Numbered from the stretch's first letter, positions 23,961-35,516 are shown. The stretch: DNA of 64,000 bases from Amblyomma americanum (GCF_052857255.1 NC_135497.1:345442183-345506182); one strand, 5' to 3'. Notes: generated by a model from the sequence alone, not told the origin. A program made the numbers and translations.

Positions 23961-24503
23961 TCATTGTTTAACTAAAAACGGCCGTGGCTTAGCTTGGTTA
24001 AGCCTGGTGATTGCGAAGCGTCTGTTGAATTCACGCGTTGCCGTCTCAAACTCCTTTACTCTTCTCGCATGTTCTTCACGTCGTTCTACTGCAATGTGTC
24101 CTTCGGGTTGAGTCGGGCCAGCCTTGGTGAGAGATTTCTCCTGTCTTTTCTTCGAACGCTCTTGTCTCTGCTGGGGTGTTTCTTCTGCACGCTGTTTTCT
24201 TCGCTTTTCGTTTTCCTTCTCTCGAAACGCACGTTCCTTCTCGAGCCGCTGTTCCGGGGTTTCTTGGACACGCCTCTGCCGTTTAGTCGCGTTCCAGCGT
24301 TCTGAACTAGTAGAAGGAGACTCACTGTCGGGCAAACTCATAATTTGTTCCTTTGCTTCTGCTGTTTCCACAGAGGAGGTTGCACGTTGTCGCCGAGCTG
24401 CATACTGGGCACGCCGCTTAGAAGGTCGTTCTTCTTCCGTCTCCGTAGCTCGCTGATGCTTCCTCTTTGCATTCTGCCGAACTGCCTTGTTCGTAGGCAC
24501 CAT
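23961..24503 (-). CDS. STPR-like Arg/Glu-rich repeat protein, 180 aa
   Basis: An intact 180-codon frame runs leftward from ATG 24501-24503. The protein is extremely basic and charged. It opens MVPTNKAVRQNAKRKHQRAT, has a Ser-rich spacer (about residues 55-68), then repeated blocks of the type RRVQETPEQRLEKERAFREK and RAEETPQQRQERSKKR (about residues 75-125), and a second Arg/Glu helix near the C-terminus. The ETPEQR signature and near-23-residue period are those of STPR domains, known from silkworm FMBP-1 as DNA-binding. A TATA box (24550-24556) and a CRE (24566-24573) lie just upstream, making this start credible. Similar ORFs appear to be multicopy in ticks, so this may belong to a repeat family. 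DNA binding is inferred; the protein's role is unknown. Confidence 0.55.
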   Translation of the reverse strand: MVPTNKAVRQNAKRKHQRATETEEERPSKRRAQYAARRQRATSSVETAEAKEQIMSLPDSESPSTSSERWNATKRQRRVQETPEQRLEKERAFREKENEKRRKQRAEETPQQRQERSKKRQEKSLTKAGPTQPEGHIAVERREEHARRVKEFETATREFNRRFAITRLNQAKPRPFLVKQ

Positions 24504-24549
24504 CGTAACATCTGGCTGTATGTCTGCCTTGGCGAGAGGAGCGGAGCTG

Positions 24550-24556
24550 TTTTATA
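24550..24556 (-). promoter_or_regulatory. TATA box of the STPR-like ORF
   Basis: The minus strand reads TATAAAA here, 46 bp upstream of the ATG and immediately downstream of a consensus CRE. The equivalent position in the two distal 118 bp repeat units reads cgtaaaaac or tgtaaaaac, so only the proximal unit has a TATA box. Confidence 0.55.
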
Positions 24557-24820
24557 CAGCTGGTGTGACGTCACTCTGACCGTAGCGCCCCTGTTGAGAG
24601 GAGCGGGAGTTAGGCCGCCGTTGGTGGCTACTGCCTCGCCTCGCGACAGCGTGAGATGGGGCCCCGTTTTTACGCAGCTGGTGTGACGTCACACCGACCG
24701 TAGCGCCCCTGGTGAGAGGAGCGGGAGTTAGGCCGCCGTTGGTGGCTACCGCCTCGCCTCGCGACGGCGTGAGATGGGGCCCCGTTTTTACACAGCTGGT
24801 GTGACGTCACTCTAGGTCAC
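24557..24820 (-). repeat. 118-bp tandem repeat with CRE in each unit
   Basis: The word cagctggtgtgacgtcac recurs at 24557, 24675 and 24793, giving a period of exactly 118 bp and a little over two copies. Each unit contains the perfect palindrome TGACGTCA (24566-24573, 24684-24691, 24802-24809), the CREB/ATF target, and the block gagaggagcgggagttagg. The third unit decays into ggtcacgtggtgcgacgtcac. The array lies directly upstream of the TATA box and leftward ORF, so it is in promoter-proximal position. Confidence 0.75.
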
Positions 24821-24829
24821 GTGGTGCGA

Positions 24830-25216
24830 CGTCACGCAGCGAGGTCACGTTAAAGGTCAATGGTGCCTACCACCGCCTCGCCACGGAACGGGCTGAAGTG
24901 CGACCTAAAGTAGTATTGCTTCGCAATAAAAACATTCTTCTGCAATACGCACAAAATGTTGGCTAATTTTCATGCGGTGTCTTAGGGTTTACGCACGGAA
25001 AAACGAGGCTCTCTAGGAGACATATTTTTGGTAGAAATTAAATTTAACTCGATTTTCAAAAAAGTTTCTAGGGACTGTAAGAATCGCGTAAAACCGGGTT
25101 TTACCCGAAAACGGGGGACCATAAGTATACTGTGCGGTTTGTTTCCCTTGTAAGTTACCTATTTTGCATTAATCAGCCGCGGCTTTCATGCCATAGCCGA
25201 CTGATGACATTCCTCG
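24830..25216. other. Possible distal promoter, then unassigned
   Basis: The first 70 bp contain gaggtcacgttaaaggtcaatgg-type half-sites continuing the promoter-like sequence. The rest holds nothing recognised. Confidence 0.3.
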
Positions 25217-25440
25217 CTGATTGATTGAACAACTTTTATTTCCATCAGAAAAGAGGTTTCTCCCCGCCCACGGCGCGCAGGCCTGGGATACGGGGAGTTG
25301 CGCGTCCGCGGTTAGAGGCTGGCTGGCAGTCCTTGACTGATAGCGGCATTTTCCGCCAGATGGATGGTGGTGCGCTGGAGCTCTGGGTCCGGGCTTCTTA
25401 GCAGGCTACTAGCCGTGACGCCAGAGGTGGCAGCTGCCAG
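25217..25440 (-). mobile_element. 3' end of a LINE (C-terminal ~40 codons and tail)
   Basis: On the minus strand a short open frame from about 25438 to the stop at 25312-25314 ends RTTIHLAENAAISQGLPASL. It is followed by a short GC-rich 3' UTR and a terminus with aaataaaagttgttcaatca. The block resembles the extreme 3' end of a LINE family common in tick sequence. Everything upstream is absent, as in a severely 5'-truncated copy. The family is not named with confidence. Confidence 0.5.
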
Positions 25441-26290
25441 TAATGAAAAATTTTGACATTTATCTGCGATTTTTATAATTTAGTGTTATGGAGCGGTCAT
25501 TTATTTATCATTGATTACGAATCATTTTAATTTCTTACGATCACTTTTAAAAGGACCGGAAGTTTAAACAGCCGCCTTTCTATCTATTAGAAATTTCCCG
25601 TAAAAGGAATGCGAAAAACGAAGCGGTTCATGAGATTCCTAAAAAAAGGGTGGGGAAATAAAACCAAAGTTTTCCCGAGTTTACGGAATCGGGGCAACCA
25701 GAGAAGTTCCTATTATTCAATACGATGAAAAACAACTTAAATCTTAATAAACTTAAAGTGGCGAACTATTACACTGCTTGGCTATGGCACACCGCAATGC
25801 ACCAGCTTATAATGTTGGAGACGTACAAAATTTTTAGTCAAGTAAATGGGCGTGTTGTTCAAAGAGAGAAGAAAGGAAACAATGAGGAGCACAATTTACG
25901 ATAGACTTAGAAATCGCACTTTATGAACAACAACATTTTTTTGCGCCATTTTCTCTGAAAAAATTGTAAATGAAGTCCTCGATTTCCTCCTATGTTTATT
26001 TTCGAGTGCAATGCTGTAAATTCTGAGCATTTTAGAGCGGTAGCTCTATTAGACGCAAAAGTAGATCTCCGTGTCGGTGCGATCCTTGACCTTGACTGAC
26101 CCTGATGAGCAAGCGTAGCAACAGAATCACTTTACGTAAAACTACACATAACAGGGGGTATACCATAACCGCCACGATTCACCCACCATGGCGCTATCAC
26201 TTTGACTTTTGACTCTGATTGTACTATAGTTAAAACATCGTTGCTATGACCACCATTTGACTTCACTGATGACGCACATTAGTGGATGCA

Positions 26291-26297
26291 TATAAAG
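26291..26297 (+). promoter_or_regulatory. Candidate TATA box
   Basis: TATAAAG, followed about 25-30 bp downstream by a pyrimidine-rich ctgcttcattt that could serve as an initiator. The sequence upstream contains several ttgac-type half-sites, and 55 bp downstream comes gacccagcaaagtat (26352-26366), also found at 14016-14030. Downstream open frames (26526-26785) are short and unrecognised. It may be the promoter of a repeated element rather than of a host gene. Confidence 0.25.
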
Positions 26298-26998
26298 ACG
26301 TGTCCCCATCGCTTCTGCTTCATTTGTAACCCGCTATAGAGAGCGAGCCAGGACCCAGCAAAGTATGTTAAGATGAAATGTGACGTTTGCGTCGCAATGC
26401 TATCGTTCGACCTCTCGATGTAACCGTGATGATCTTGGCGAATCATAGGCGCCACATTTTGGAGGCGGAAAGGCCACCAGATACGTCGCCGTTGCTATGA
26501 AAAAGCTTAACAAGAGATATCCAGCATGAGTGGCTGCGACGCTGTTTTCGCGAAGATGTACTCGCCGAAATTGGTTCCGTGGTTGGTTCTGACGGTGAAA
26601 CTCAAGGCACAGGCGCTGGAATACACTTCAACGACTTCAGTCCTGCATTTAGCACGGAAGCTGGTACCGCTGGTGTTGCTGCGTACTACAGCGCTCCACA
26701 GGCTACACAATATGAAGCAAGCGAGGCGTCCAGTTTGAGACATGGGAGCTGTGAGTCTGTTGCCAGGATAGGAAGAAAAAATTGACTTGGAGCTGAAGCC
26801 GTGCTTTAAAAGCAAAGAGGCTGTCTTTTCCGCGATGCTGCGGTTTGTATGGTGCGTTGGCTTGTGAACAATTAACTCCCTCAGGCGAGTTCGGAAAACA
26901 CCATGTCGCCTAATCAGCTCTTATATCACCGAATATCGGGTACACTGCGGCTCTGGTTGACCCAAATCTCTACTGATTTAGGCTGCTATTGGCTTCTA

Positions 26999-27654
26999 CA
27001 GTAGAACCCCGTTAATTCAGATTTCACATGACCGGTGAAATGGTCCGAATTAACCAAACGTCGAACTATCGGGGGGACCGAGAAAAATACCCTAACAAAG
27101 TGTTCCGCATCTACATACATCCATTTCTTGAAAGAAAAAACTTTAGCCGTTGAATGCTACCCTGCGAGTTATTTGCCTGGTAATAACATTTTCGTAGTTC
27201 CGTCAAGTGGTTCAGTGCGCGCATGCTGTTGGATGAAGCAGAACAAAAGAAGTCTACCAAGAGACTTTAGTTATTAATATTATCAACAGTCGCCCGCCCA
27301 CCCCAACACACAACCCGAAAAAAAGGGGGTACCCTGCATACAGTGTGAAACAATTGTAGGCTCAGTGATAACGCGAGAAACGCTGACAGCATGGTCCGTG
27401 GCCCACACGCAACGAAAACAAAGATGAAGGCAGAGCTCAGCAAAAGCGGACAAGCATCGCGTCGTACATTCTCGCTTGATAATCACAATAATGAGCACTG
27501 AATTTTTGCATTTCTGTTTCTCTCATTCATCGTCATCCCGTTCCAACGGCGCACTTTGTACATGCGAGCTTCACCACTTATCCGAATTAACCCAAGAGCA
27601 GCCAAATTCCTCCGGACTTGACGAAAGCTTTAGGCCATAAAATAGCGCATACGT
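26999..27654. mobile_element. Left part of pogo-like DNA element hosting LINE B
   Basis: A terminus of pogo/Tigger style, cagtagaaccccgttaattc, begins at 26999 straight after a TA dinucleotide (26997-26998). The motif ccgaattaa recurs subterminally at about 27044 and 27580. A counterpart with the same core in inverted orientation (gaattaacgaggtgcc) lies at 38413-38428, beyond the inserted LINEs, and another ccgaattaa at about 37421. I infer one DNA element of about 2 kb split by LINE B. No transposase is visible. The two ends differ in spacing, so the pairing could be of two related elements instead. Confidence 0.45.
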
Positions 27655-27666
27655 TTGACGGGGGAG
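27655..27666 (+). repeat. Left target-site duplication of LINE B
   Basis: ttgacgggggag here matches ttgacgggag at 37079-37088, at the far end of LINE B, apart from G-run length. Confidence 0.5.
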
Positions 27667-27778
27667 TTTCAAAGAAGACAACGAAATGCATTCTTGTGGA
27701 ACGCTTTCAGTTAGTCTCCAGCTTTTTTTTATGTTTCTGCGTGTATACTGCGGGGACACTGGCCCCTATCATACGGCG

Positions 27779-29071
27779 ATGGATCTGAACCCTCCGGGGC
27801 ATCCGAATGGCCTAGCGGCCTCCTCCTCGAGCTCGTCGAGGAAGCGGTGCAGCCGTCCGAGCGACCCCGACAGCGATGACACCATCGAGTACCTCAGCGA
27901 GGCCAGCAGTGAGGACGGCTTTGAGACTTACCTCAGCCGGAGGACCAAGAGAAGACTGCTCAGAGCCGGATCGTCATCCAGTGAGTCCATTGTAAAAACA
28001 AGTGGCAACACACCGGCACACAACAGCCTCATCCTTCCTGTGCAGCCAACCGACAATATGAGGCGGCTTAACAGGCAAGTCGTCTCTGTAGAACTCGAGG
28101 CCCTCGTGCCCAACGAAATCAAAGATGTTCGAGTGAATGCGCGGAAGAACATTGTAGCCGTTGATGTCCACCACGCGGCTGCGTTGGAACCACTGCGGGC
28201 CATAACCCAGCTCGGCGGATTATCAGTACGTACTGTTATCCCCCTCGGCGGGAACGAGTCCTCTTCCGGCGTAAGCTATGATGTCGACGAGGCTATCTAG
28301 CGAGATGATTTGCCCATACTCGTGAAGCCGGCAAATGATGGCACCGTAATTCTACGGGTATCACGTCTGGACAATTACCGTTGTGTGAAGATTTTGTTCC
28401 AAGGCGACAGCCTTCCATCACACGTGAAGGTGGGCCATTTCCGTCATGCAGTGCGGCCATTCATTCTGAAACCCCTGCCGTGCCACAAATGTTTGAAACT
28501 GGGTCATGTGAGCGGGGTCTGCGACTACACGAGAGTGTGCTCTCGTTGTGCCGGAGCTCACAGCGCTGAGTCATGTTATGCACAAGTGCTTAAGTGTGCC
28601 AACTGCAACGGGCCTCATGATGCCTCATTTAAGAATTGTCCGCGCTTAAAAAACCGAGCGTGCCGTTCTAAAGCAAATGATTCGGGACAATTCTACGCAC
28701 CGTGAAGCTGCCGCGACAGTTCGTAAAAGACGTTCTCGCCTCAAGAACTCAAGAAAGTGTATTGCAAAAAGCAACCACATCGACGCGCCCACGGCACCTC
28801 CTTCTCAACCTCCTCCCATGCCGCCACGTACAAGTGTGTCCAGTCCGCGAAATATCGGCAAGGATAATTAGACCTCTTCGTGTGCGGATGCTTGGCCAGC
28901 GTTCCACCGTTACGTCCTACTGAGCCTCCTCAGCGCAAGCTCCCATCGCCGAGCTCACCTGTCGTTAGAGAAGAGCACCCAGAGCAAGATCACCAAGCCC
29001 TCTTGATCCTCAGGACGGTGGTCAACGCCATTCGCCCTCTGATACAGGCCCTGCAATCGGCAACCGACTGA
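27779..29071 (+). pseudogene. ORF1 (gag-like zinc knuckle protein) of LINE B
   Basis: The ATG at 27779 starts a Ser-rich, acidic N-terminus. A middle RNA-binding-like region follows, then three zinc knuckles: CHKCLKLGHVSGVC (CX2CX4HX4C, about 28481), CSRCAGAHSAESC and CANCNGPHDASFKNC. A Pro/Ser-rich linker leads to a helical C-terminus ending at TGA 29069-29071. The frame has an in-frame TAG at 28298-28300 and shifts of frame near 28660 and 28875. ORF1 proteins of I-type LINEs bind the element RNA to form the transposition particle. This one is disabled but well preserved. Confidence 0.8.
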
Positions 29072-29126
29072 AGCGTCTTACTGGTGCTGGACTCTGGTTC
29101 CAGCACTACAAGATCTTTAAAACATA

Positions 29127-31947
29127 ATGGCTGGCCAGCTTCCCACGTTTCGTGAGGAAGTCAGGGGCGCTGTGGTGTTCCAGTGGAACGCAAGAGGCCT
29201 AAAGTCACGAATCGCAAGTTTTCGGCAATATGTTTTCAACAACCACTTCCCAATATTAGTCATATGTGAACCTAACTTATCCCAAGCAATCAGGCTTTCC
29301 ATGTACGAGCCCTTCTTTGCTCCAACATGCGGGGAGCGGAACAAAGTTCTGGTCTACATCCGCACCGACATAACGTACATTTGCTGCCCAGTTCAATCCC
29401 ACAATGACAATCAGTACGTGTTTCATATTCAAAAAAGTATCCATAGAGTTGACACTGATTGCGGCGTATGTCTCCCCCTCCTCTCAATTGGACTGCGAGA
29501 GGTTGAAGACAATTATGGAGGCAAGCCGGGCTCCTTGGATTATTAGCGGAGATTTCAACGCCCACCACCAACTGTGGGGAAGTCCTATAGTCAACGCCAG
29601 AGGGCGGAATCTGGCCTTATTTGCTTCATAAAATGAACTTTCGGTAATGAATGACGGCAGCCCGACATACCTGCGAGGCAGTTCATACAGCAGTTGCGTA
29701 GACCTGACGCTAGTTTCGCGGTCTCTGCGCCGGCGTGTCCAGTGGTTTTGTAATGTGAAGACCCACGGGAGTGACCGCATAGCCACCTACCTCAAGATTC
29801 CAGGTCTTGAGGCGTCCGGCCCAGCTAAACACGCGCACATCGATTGGATGGCATTTAAAACTCAAATGGAAGAGGCGTGTAAAGACGCCCTCACTTCCGG
29901 ATTGGAGGACATAATAGCAACAGCAATGAAGGCTGCTAGAGGCTTCCTCACGTCAACTAGAATGCGCACCGAATTTGATGTCGAATTAGACCACCTACGT
30001 GCTATTCGTCGGCGTGCAGAAAGACGTTACAGACGGACCAACTGCGTAAGGGACCTCAGAGAGGCGCGTCGTGTGCAAAGGAAAATCAAGCGACGAATGA
30101 ACACGCTGGCGGAACAGCGCTGGAAGTCCTTCTGCCAATCTCTGGATCCTCGAAAGCCCACGTACGTCATTTGGCGGACAGTGCGGGGCTTCGAACGCTT
30201 CCACAGCAAAGACAGCCTTTCGATGCGTTGGCTCTACATCAAGACCGTCATCAGATTGAAGTTGCAACTGACTTCTGCAGGGCGATCGCGGGTGCAGTGA
30301 CTACCTCGGGTTCCCAGCGTGTTCCTCCTGCATCACGGGATTCATCGATGGATGTTGTCTTTACTCGTGAGGAACTTGATGCTGCCCTGGCAGAATGTAA
30401 GCGTTCGTCTGCACCAGGTCCAGATGGCATTACATATGCTGCGCTGTGCTACCTTGGCAAGGACGTGCGTAGAGAGCTACTCAGCCTTTACAACCACTTG
30501 TGGCAAGACGGAGTTGTTCCTCCCCAGTGGAAATCCAGTCGCATGATACCATTACTAAAACCAGGGAAATCCCCATTCGACCTGTCATCATACAGGCCAA
30601 CAGCTTTGGCCAGTTGTGTGGGAAAAGTCATGGAAAGAATGCTTCTGGCGTGTCTTGAGTGGTACCTTGAGCACAATAACGTGTATCCTAATGCCATGGC
30701 GGGTTTCCGACGGGGTCGCTCCTCTATAGACAACGTCATTCATCTCGTGTCCACAGTACAGCAACAGAAACGCCAGAAGCGCATGTGCGCGGCAATTTTT
30801 CTTGACATCAAAGGTGCATACGATAACGTGACACATGAGGCCATCCTTGATGCCCTAGATGCTGTTAGAATCGGTGGACGGATGTATAGGTGGATCCAAA
30901 GCTATCTGACCAAAATGACATTTTTTGTTATGTGTGAAGATGGCTCCACACCTGTGCATTACACCTATTGGGGCGTGCCCCAGGGCGGAGTGCTCAGTCC
31001 TACTTTGTTTAATCTAACACTTATGACTCCAGGAGTACCTACCTAATACCGTCCATATCTCTATGTATGCCGATGACATCTGCATCTGGGCCTCCTCTGT
31101 GACGCGTCTCCAGGTGCCAGCAAGACTTCAGAGGGCAGCAACCATAACTTCCTCCTATCTCCGAGTGCAACGTCTGAGCGTGTCAGCCGAGAAGTGCGCT
31201 ATAGTGGCATTCACGCGCAAAAGCATGACTCGTTATCCGCTAACTATTGACGGCCATGTCATTGCCTATCGTGCATCTCATCGTTTTTGATGAATTGTTA
31301 TAGATATGAATTTATCATGGAGTCCGCATTGCAGCATTGTAAAGAAAAAACTAATCTCTATCACACACCTGCTCAGATTTCTTGGCGGAAAATCATGGGG
31401 ATTGCCGATTCTATCAATGCTGCAACTCTACAGAGCACTCTGTTTGGGATTTTTGCGGTATAGTGCACCAGTGCTTTCAAGCACATGCAAGACAAATTCG
31501 CGTGCCCTGCAAGCTATACAAGGTCAGGCACTTCGCACATACCTGGGTCTCCCTCGCAGCGCATCAACAGTTACTACCATTGCAATCGCCTAGGACTACC
31601 CACTCTCGACGTATACAACCCTTGAAACCCTGCGGATCCACATACGGCATCTAACAAGGATTCCACAGACCACCTTGTGTCAGTGGTGAATCAAAGACCA
31701 CACGCAGCGTTTTCAAAGGTTATAGCAGCCCACCAGTCGTCCATCCCATCGCAGTTCACCCTGGCAGCACGGCCTTCCTCGGCGCTGTGGTGTCTGCGGG
31801 AGCCATGCGTGTGCCTTACAATTCCGGGCATAACAAAAAAAATCGAACTTATCGACACTCTGCCTACTCCATTCCGCATATAGTGACCGCACTCATGTGC
31901 ATACAGATTGTTCGGTCTCAGGTACAAGTTCAACCTACGCCGTGGTG
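29127..31947 (+). pseudogene. ORF2 of LINE B, 5' part: endonuclease, RT, start of RNase H
   Basis: ORF2 starts MAGQLPTFREEVRG at 29127. APE endonuclease motifs are VFQWNARGLKSR, ISGDFNAHHQLWG (about 29548) and HGSDRIATYL (about 29766), where the usual catalytic SDH reads SDR, so the nuclease would be inactive. RT follows: SSAPGPDGITYAALCYLG (about 30407), FLDIKGAYDN with the first catalytic Asp (about 30799), GVPQGGVLSPTLFN (about 30973) and MYADDICIWAS (about 31063). The last motifs are HVHTDCSVSGTSSTYAVV, the beginning of RNase H, cut off at 31947 by LINE C. Frameshifts occur near 29430, 30180 and 31040, with an in-frame TAA at 29629-29631. Confidence 0.85.
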
Positions 31948-32028
31948 ATTTTTTTATTATTCGAGAAGTGTGCCATGAGGCATAAGTTGAAAAAGGAAAG
32001 GGGGGGAAGGAATGCACGGGATTGAAAG

Positions 32029-35000
32029 TTAAAAGAAGGAGTGAAGAACCGTTGCGCTGAGGTAGTCGCAGAGGTTGTTAATAAAACGGTTGTCCATTGT
32101 CCACTTCCCGAAGTCACTTTCGCGGTTCCACCGCAGGCCCACCTCCCTGAGGAGCCGTTTTCTGATAGCAGCCGTCGCTGGACACGTCCACAACAAGTGC
32201 CGCACATCACATATGTCCGGTGCAGCGCTACAGTGAGGGCACCTGTCAGGTAGTGGCAGATCTTTGGCACGCCACCGATGACGGACAGATGGTGTCAGAG
32301 CCGCCCCTGCCCGAATCCGGCGCACGGATACCTCCTCCTGCCGAGTAAGACTACGGGGGAGAGGGTGCGAACACGGAGGAATTAGAGCGCGTGTTCGCTG
32401 GCGCAGAACTTCAGAATCGGAAACGTGGGACAGGAACGGATCTGGGGGAAGAGGGGAAGGTGGCGGATCGTCTAATGTATGAAGATGAGTCATATCATCC
32501 GCTTGAATGTTATGTGGATCCTGGGCATGGCCGCGAATCCAGTGTATGCGCACAGGACATGGATACTTTGCGCAGAGCACATGAATAGATTGTGAAATCT
32601 GGAACGTTCGTCGAACAGCCTTAAGCTGTTTAAGGGCGGCGCGGGAGTCGGTGTAAATGTGAACTGTATTCAATGTTGGAACGAGCGGAAGGGAAGCAAT
32701 GGCATTGTAAATGTCTTGAAGTTCCAATGCCAGGGGAGTGCACGTATCCGCAGTATACGTCGCGCGAGAGTTGAGATGCGGATGAGATGGACTGTACACA
32801 GCAGTAACTCCCCTCTCTGCAGAATGAGATGCATCCGTGTATAATATGCACCCTTCAGGCAGATACGCTGCTGATACCGACGGGGAAACAGTGGGGCGAT
32901 TGTCAGTGAGCTGGCAATAGGACCACGGTGGAAGCGTCTTTAAACGATGAAGTTTGAGAGACTGTTTTCGAGCTCTATTTGCCACCCGTTGGTCGATGAT
33001 TTCACTGAGTGTATTAAGTTGGGCGAACTCCTGTAGCACAAGTATGGGTGTTAAACGAGGCAGATATGTTATGACGCGCATAGCCTCACGATTGATAGCT
33101 TCAAGGGAGTCCCACTGTCTGCGGGTGAGACGTTGAAATTGAGCCTGATACACTATCCGTGGCTGAAGGATAGAGCGCACAAGCTGGCGGGCCGTATGAG
33201 CACGTGCGCCACCAGAGCGCATAGCTAGGCGACGAATCAGACCTAGAGTAGCGTGAGCCGATTTACGGGTGGCTGTCAGCCACGGGGTGCCAGTCCCAGA
33301 TGTATGGAGGAGAAGACGAAGAATACGAACAGTTTTTACCTGAGGAATCAGAGAATTATGTACCGTAAAATTTAAAGGGGCAGCTTTCCGTAAGGCGGCT
33401 TTATTTCCAATTCGAATGAAACATGATTTAGTAGGAGAGAGTGTTAGACCCAGAGGTGGGAGGCGAGATGTCAATACATCCAGCGCGTGTTGAAGGACCG
33501 ACTGATGAATAGACGCATCTGGATGACAGCACCACAAGGTGATATCATCGGCATATGCAAGCACGCGGATAGAAGGGATGGTCTCTAGGGCTCGAACAAG
33601 AGGAATTAAAGCCACATTAAATAATGTGGGGGCTAGAACGGAGCCCTGCGGCACTTCTCTATTGGAAGTGAAATTACCAAAGGGCTTTCCGTGGACACGC
33701 ACGCTGAAGGTTCGATTTGCTAAAAAGGCGTGAATGGAGAGGAGGAACCGGTGAGGGAGACCAAGAGTGAAGGGAGGCAAGAATGGCAGAGTGAAGGATG
33801 CTATCATATGCCTTTGTTATGTCTGTAGCGATTACGGTTCGTACAAGGTGACTCTGTGGAGAGTGGTCAAGCACGTCAGCAGCCAAAGTAGAAAGGCCGT
33901 CCTCCGTTCCAATTTGGGGGCGGAAACCAATTTGGGAATCTGGGTAACAATCATGGGATTCCAGCCACCATGATAAGCGTGCGGCTAGAATGTTTTCATA
34001 AAGCTTGCAGATGGTAGGGGTAAGGGAAATTGGACGAAGAGACGAGAGAGATACTGGAGGCTGACCTGACTTGGGTATTGGAACCACAATAGAATGCTTC
34101 CAGTCTCCCGGCATGACGCCAGAAAGCCACACTTCGTTAAAAGTATCAAGTAGGGTTTCCAAAGCCCTCCCTTCCAAGTTACGGAATAAGGAGTTAGGTA
34201 TGCCGTCGTGCCCGGGAGTAGTAGTAGTTTTTAAACGGTCAATGGAGGCCAGCAGCTCTGCCATGGTGAGGTCAGAAGTAATCCCATCGGGGGGCTCTGT
34301 TACCGATAAGTCAGGTGGAGACGTAGCGGTGCAGTCATGGTTTGGAAAAAATTGACGGGCCGCTTGTTGTGCAAATGTGTCCTCATCCACATTGAGCGCG
34401 AGGCGAATGCTCTCTGTGTAATCTGCAACCTGAGAAGGGCGCTCCATGGCGTGAAACACTCTCCAAAGATGTCGATTGCCCTGCGTAGAGGACAGGCGGG
34501 CACACCATGCAGCCCAGCGTTGCCTGCCTAGCCGCTTTGCATAGCGCCGCGCCCGTGCGGTAGCGCGGTGAAGAGTAGGAAGAGCCGAAGGGTCATCGGG
34601 GTGACGAGTAGCGTAAAGATCCGCCTGGCGACGAAGAGCCCACAGATTCAAGAGATGTATCCGGGTTTGGGTCGTCTTCATTTACATTAGTGGTAATAAT
34701 GTGAGTAGCGAGAACAGCAGATAGAGTAGACAATGCTGAAGAGGGGTTGAATGTAGATAAATGATTGTCTGCGCGTACAGAGTCCCATGATGTTATTCGT
34801 ACAGTGCGGCGTATTTTCCGTAGACGCGTAGGCGTGAGGGAGATAAAAATAGGGCTGTGATCGCTACCCCAAGTATCAGAATCAACAGCCCAACGAGGGT
34901 TACCGGGGCTTAACCACCAAGTCAAATCAGGTGAATACGGGCCACCTCGTGGGCGGGTAGAAGTATTCGGGTGGTTTAACAGTTGAAAGGAATGATCCGA

Positions 35001-35516
35001 AAAGCTCCCTTGGATGTGTGAACCCCTTGAGGAATCCGATGGGTAACCCCACGCAGTGTGTGCGCCGTTGAAGTCACCACCAACTATATTAGGGATACCC
35101 GAGTTGGTAGAACGTAGAAAACGAACCCATCCCAGATTGGGAGATGCGGAGCAAGGACGACTATAAAAAGAAAATAGAATAAGGGGTGTGCGTGCAGGTT
35201 TTACGAGAAGGGCGACAACCTCTTGACGTGTGTTGCACCACCGTGAAAGGTCTAGCGGTTTGTGCGGAACTGAACTGTGAATATAAATTGCAGATTTACC
35301 TGGGCTGAGGGAGGAGGCGGTGCAACGGCGATCAGTGATAGATGGTGAATGGTATGCGCAGAAACCTGAAAGGCGTGGGAGTGCATTATGCTCTTGCAGT
35401 AGGAACGCCCATGCCCTCAGCTTTCCGTCGCGAAGGCGGATATTCACTTCAGAGGCCTTATTAGCGAATCCTCGACAGTTCCACTGCACCACCACCGATG
35501 ATGATGCGCTATCCAT
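32029..35516 (-). pseudogene. LINE C ORF2: endonuclease, RT, RNase H, nearly intact
   Basis: ORF2 starts MDSASSSVVVQWNCRGFANK at 35516. The APE domain has LLQEHN, GGDFNGAHTAWGYP (about 35085) and WGSDHSPIF (about 34865), all catalytic motifs kept. RT follows with TPGHDGIPNSLF (about 34220), ATDITKAYDS (about 33822), VPQGSVLAPTLFN (about 33650) and LAYADDITLW (about 33560). RNase H has LYTDASHS, LALELQDIYNAI, YTDSRAALKQ and WIRGHAQ, with all acidic residues present. The C-terminal zinc region is CPHCSAAPDICDVRHLLWTC (about 32250). Only two frame changes were noted, near 34670 and 33790. The protein would end SFF-stop at 32029-32031. Length about 1,160 residues is usual for the family. Confidence 0.85.

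Noticed and set aside
27686..27778. Upstream ATG for LINE B ORF1
   Set aside because: The added 31 residues are in 5' UTR-like sequence; MDLNPPGHP at 27779 is the more typical start.
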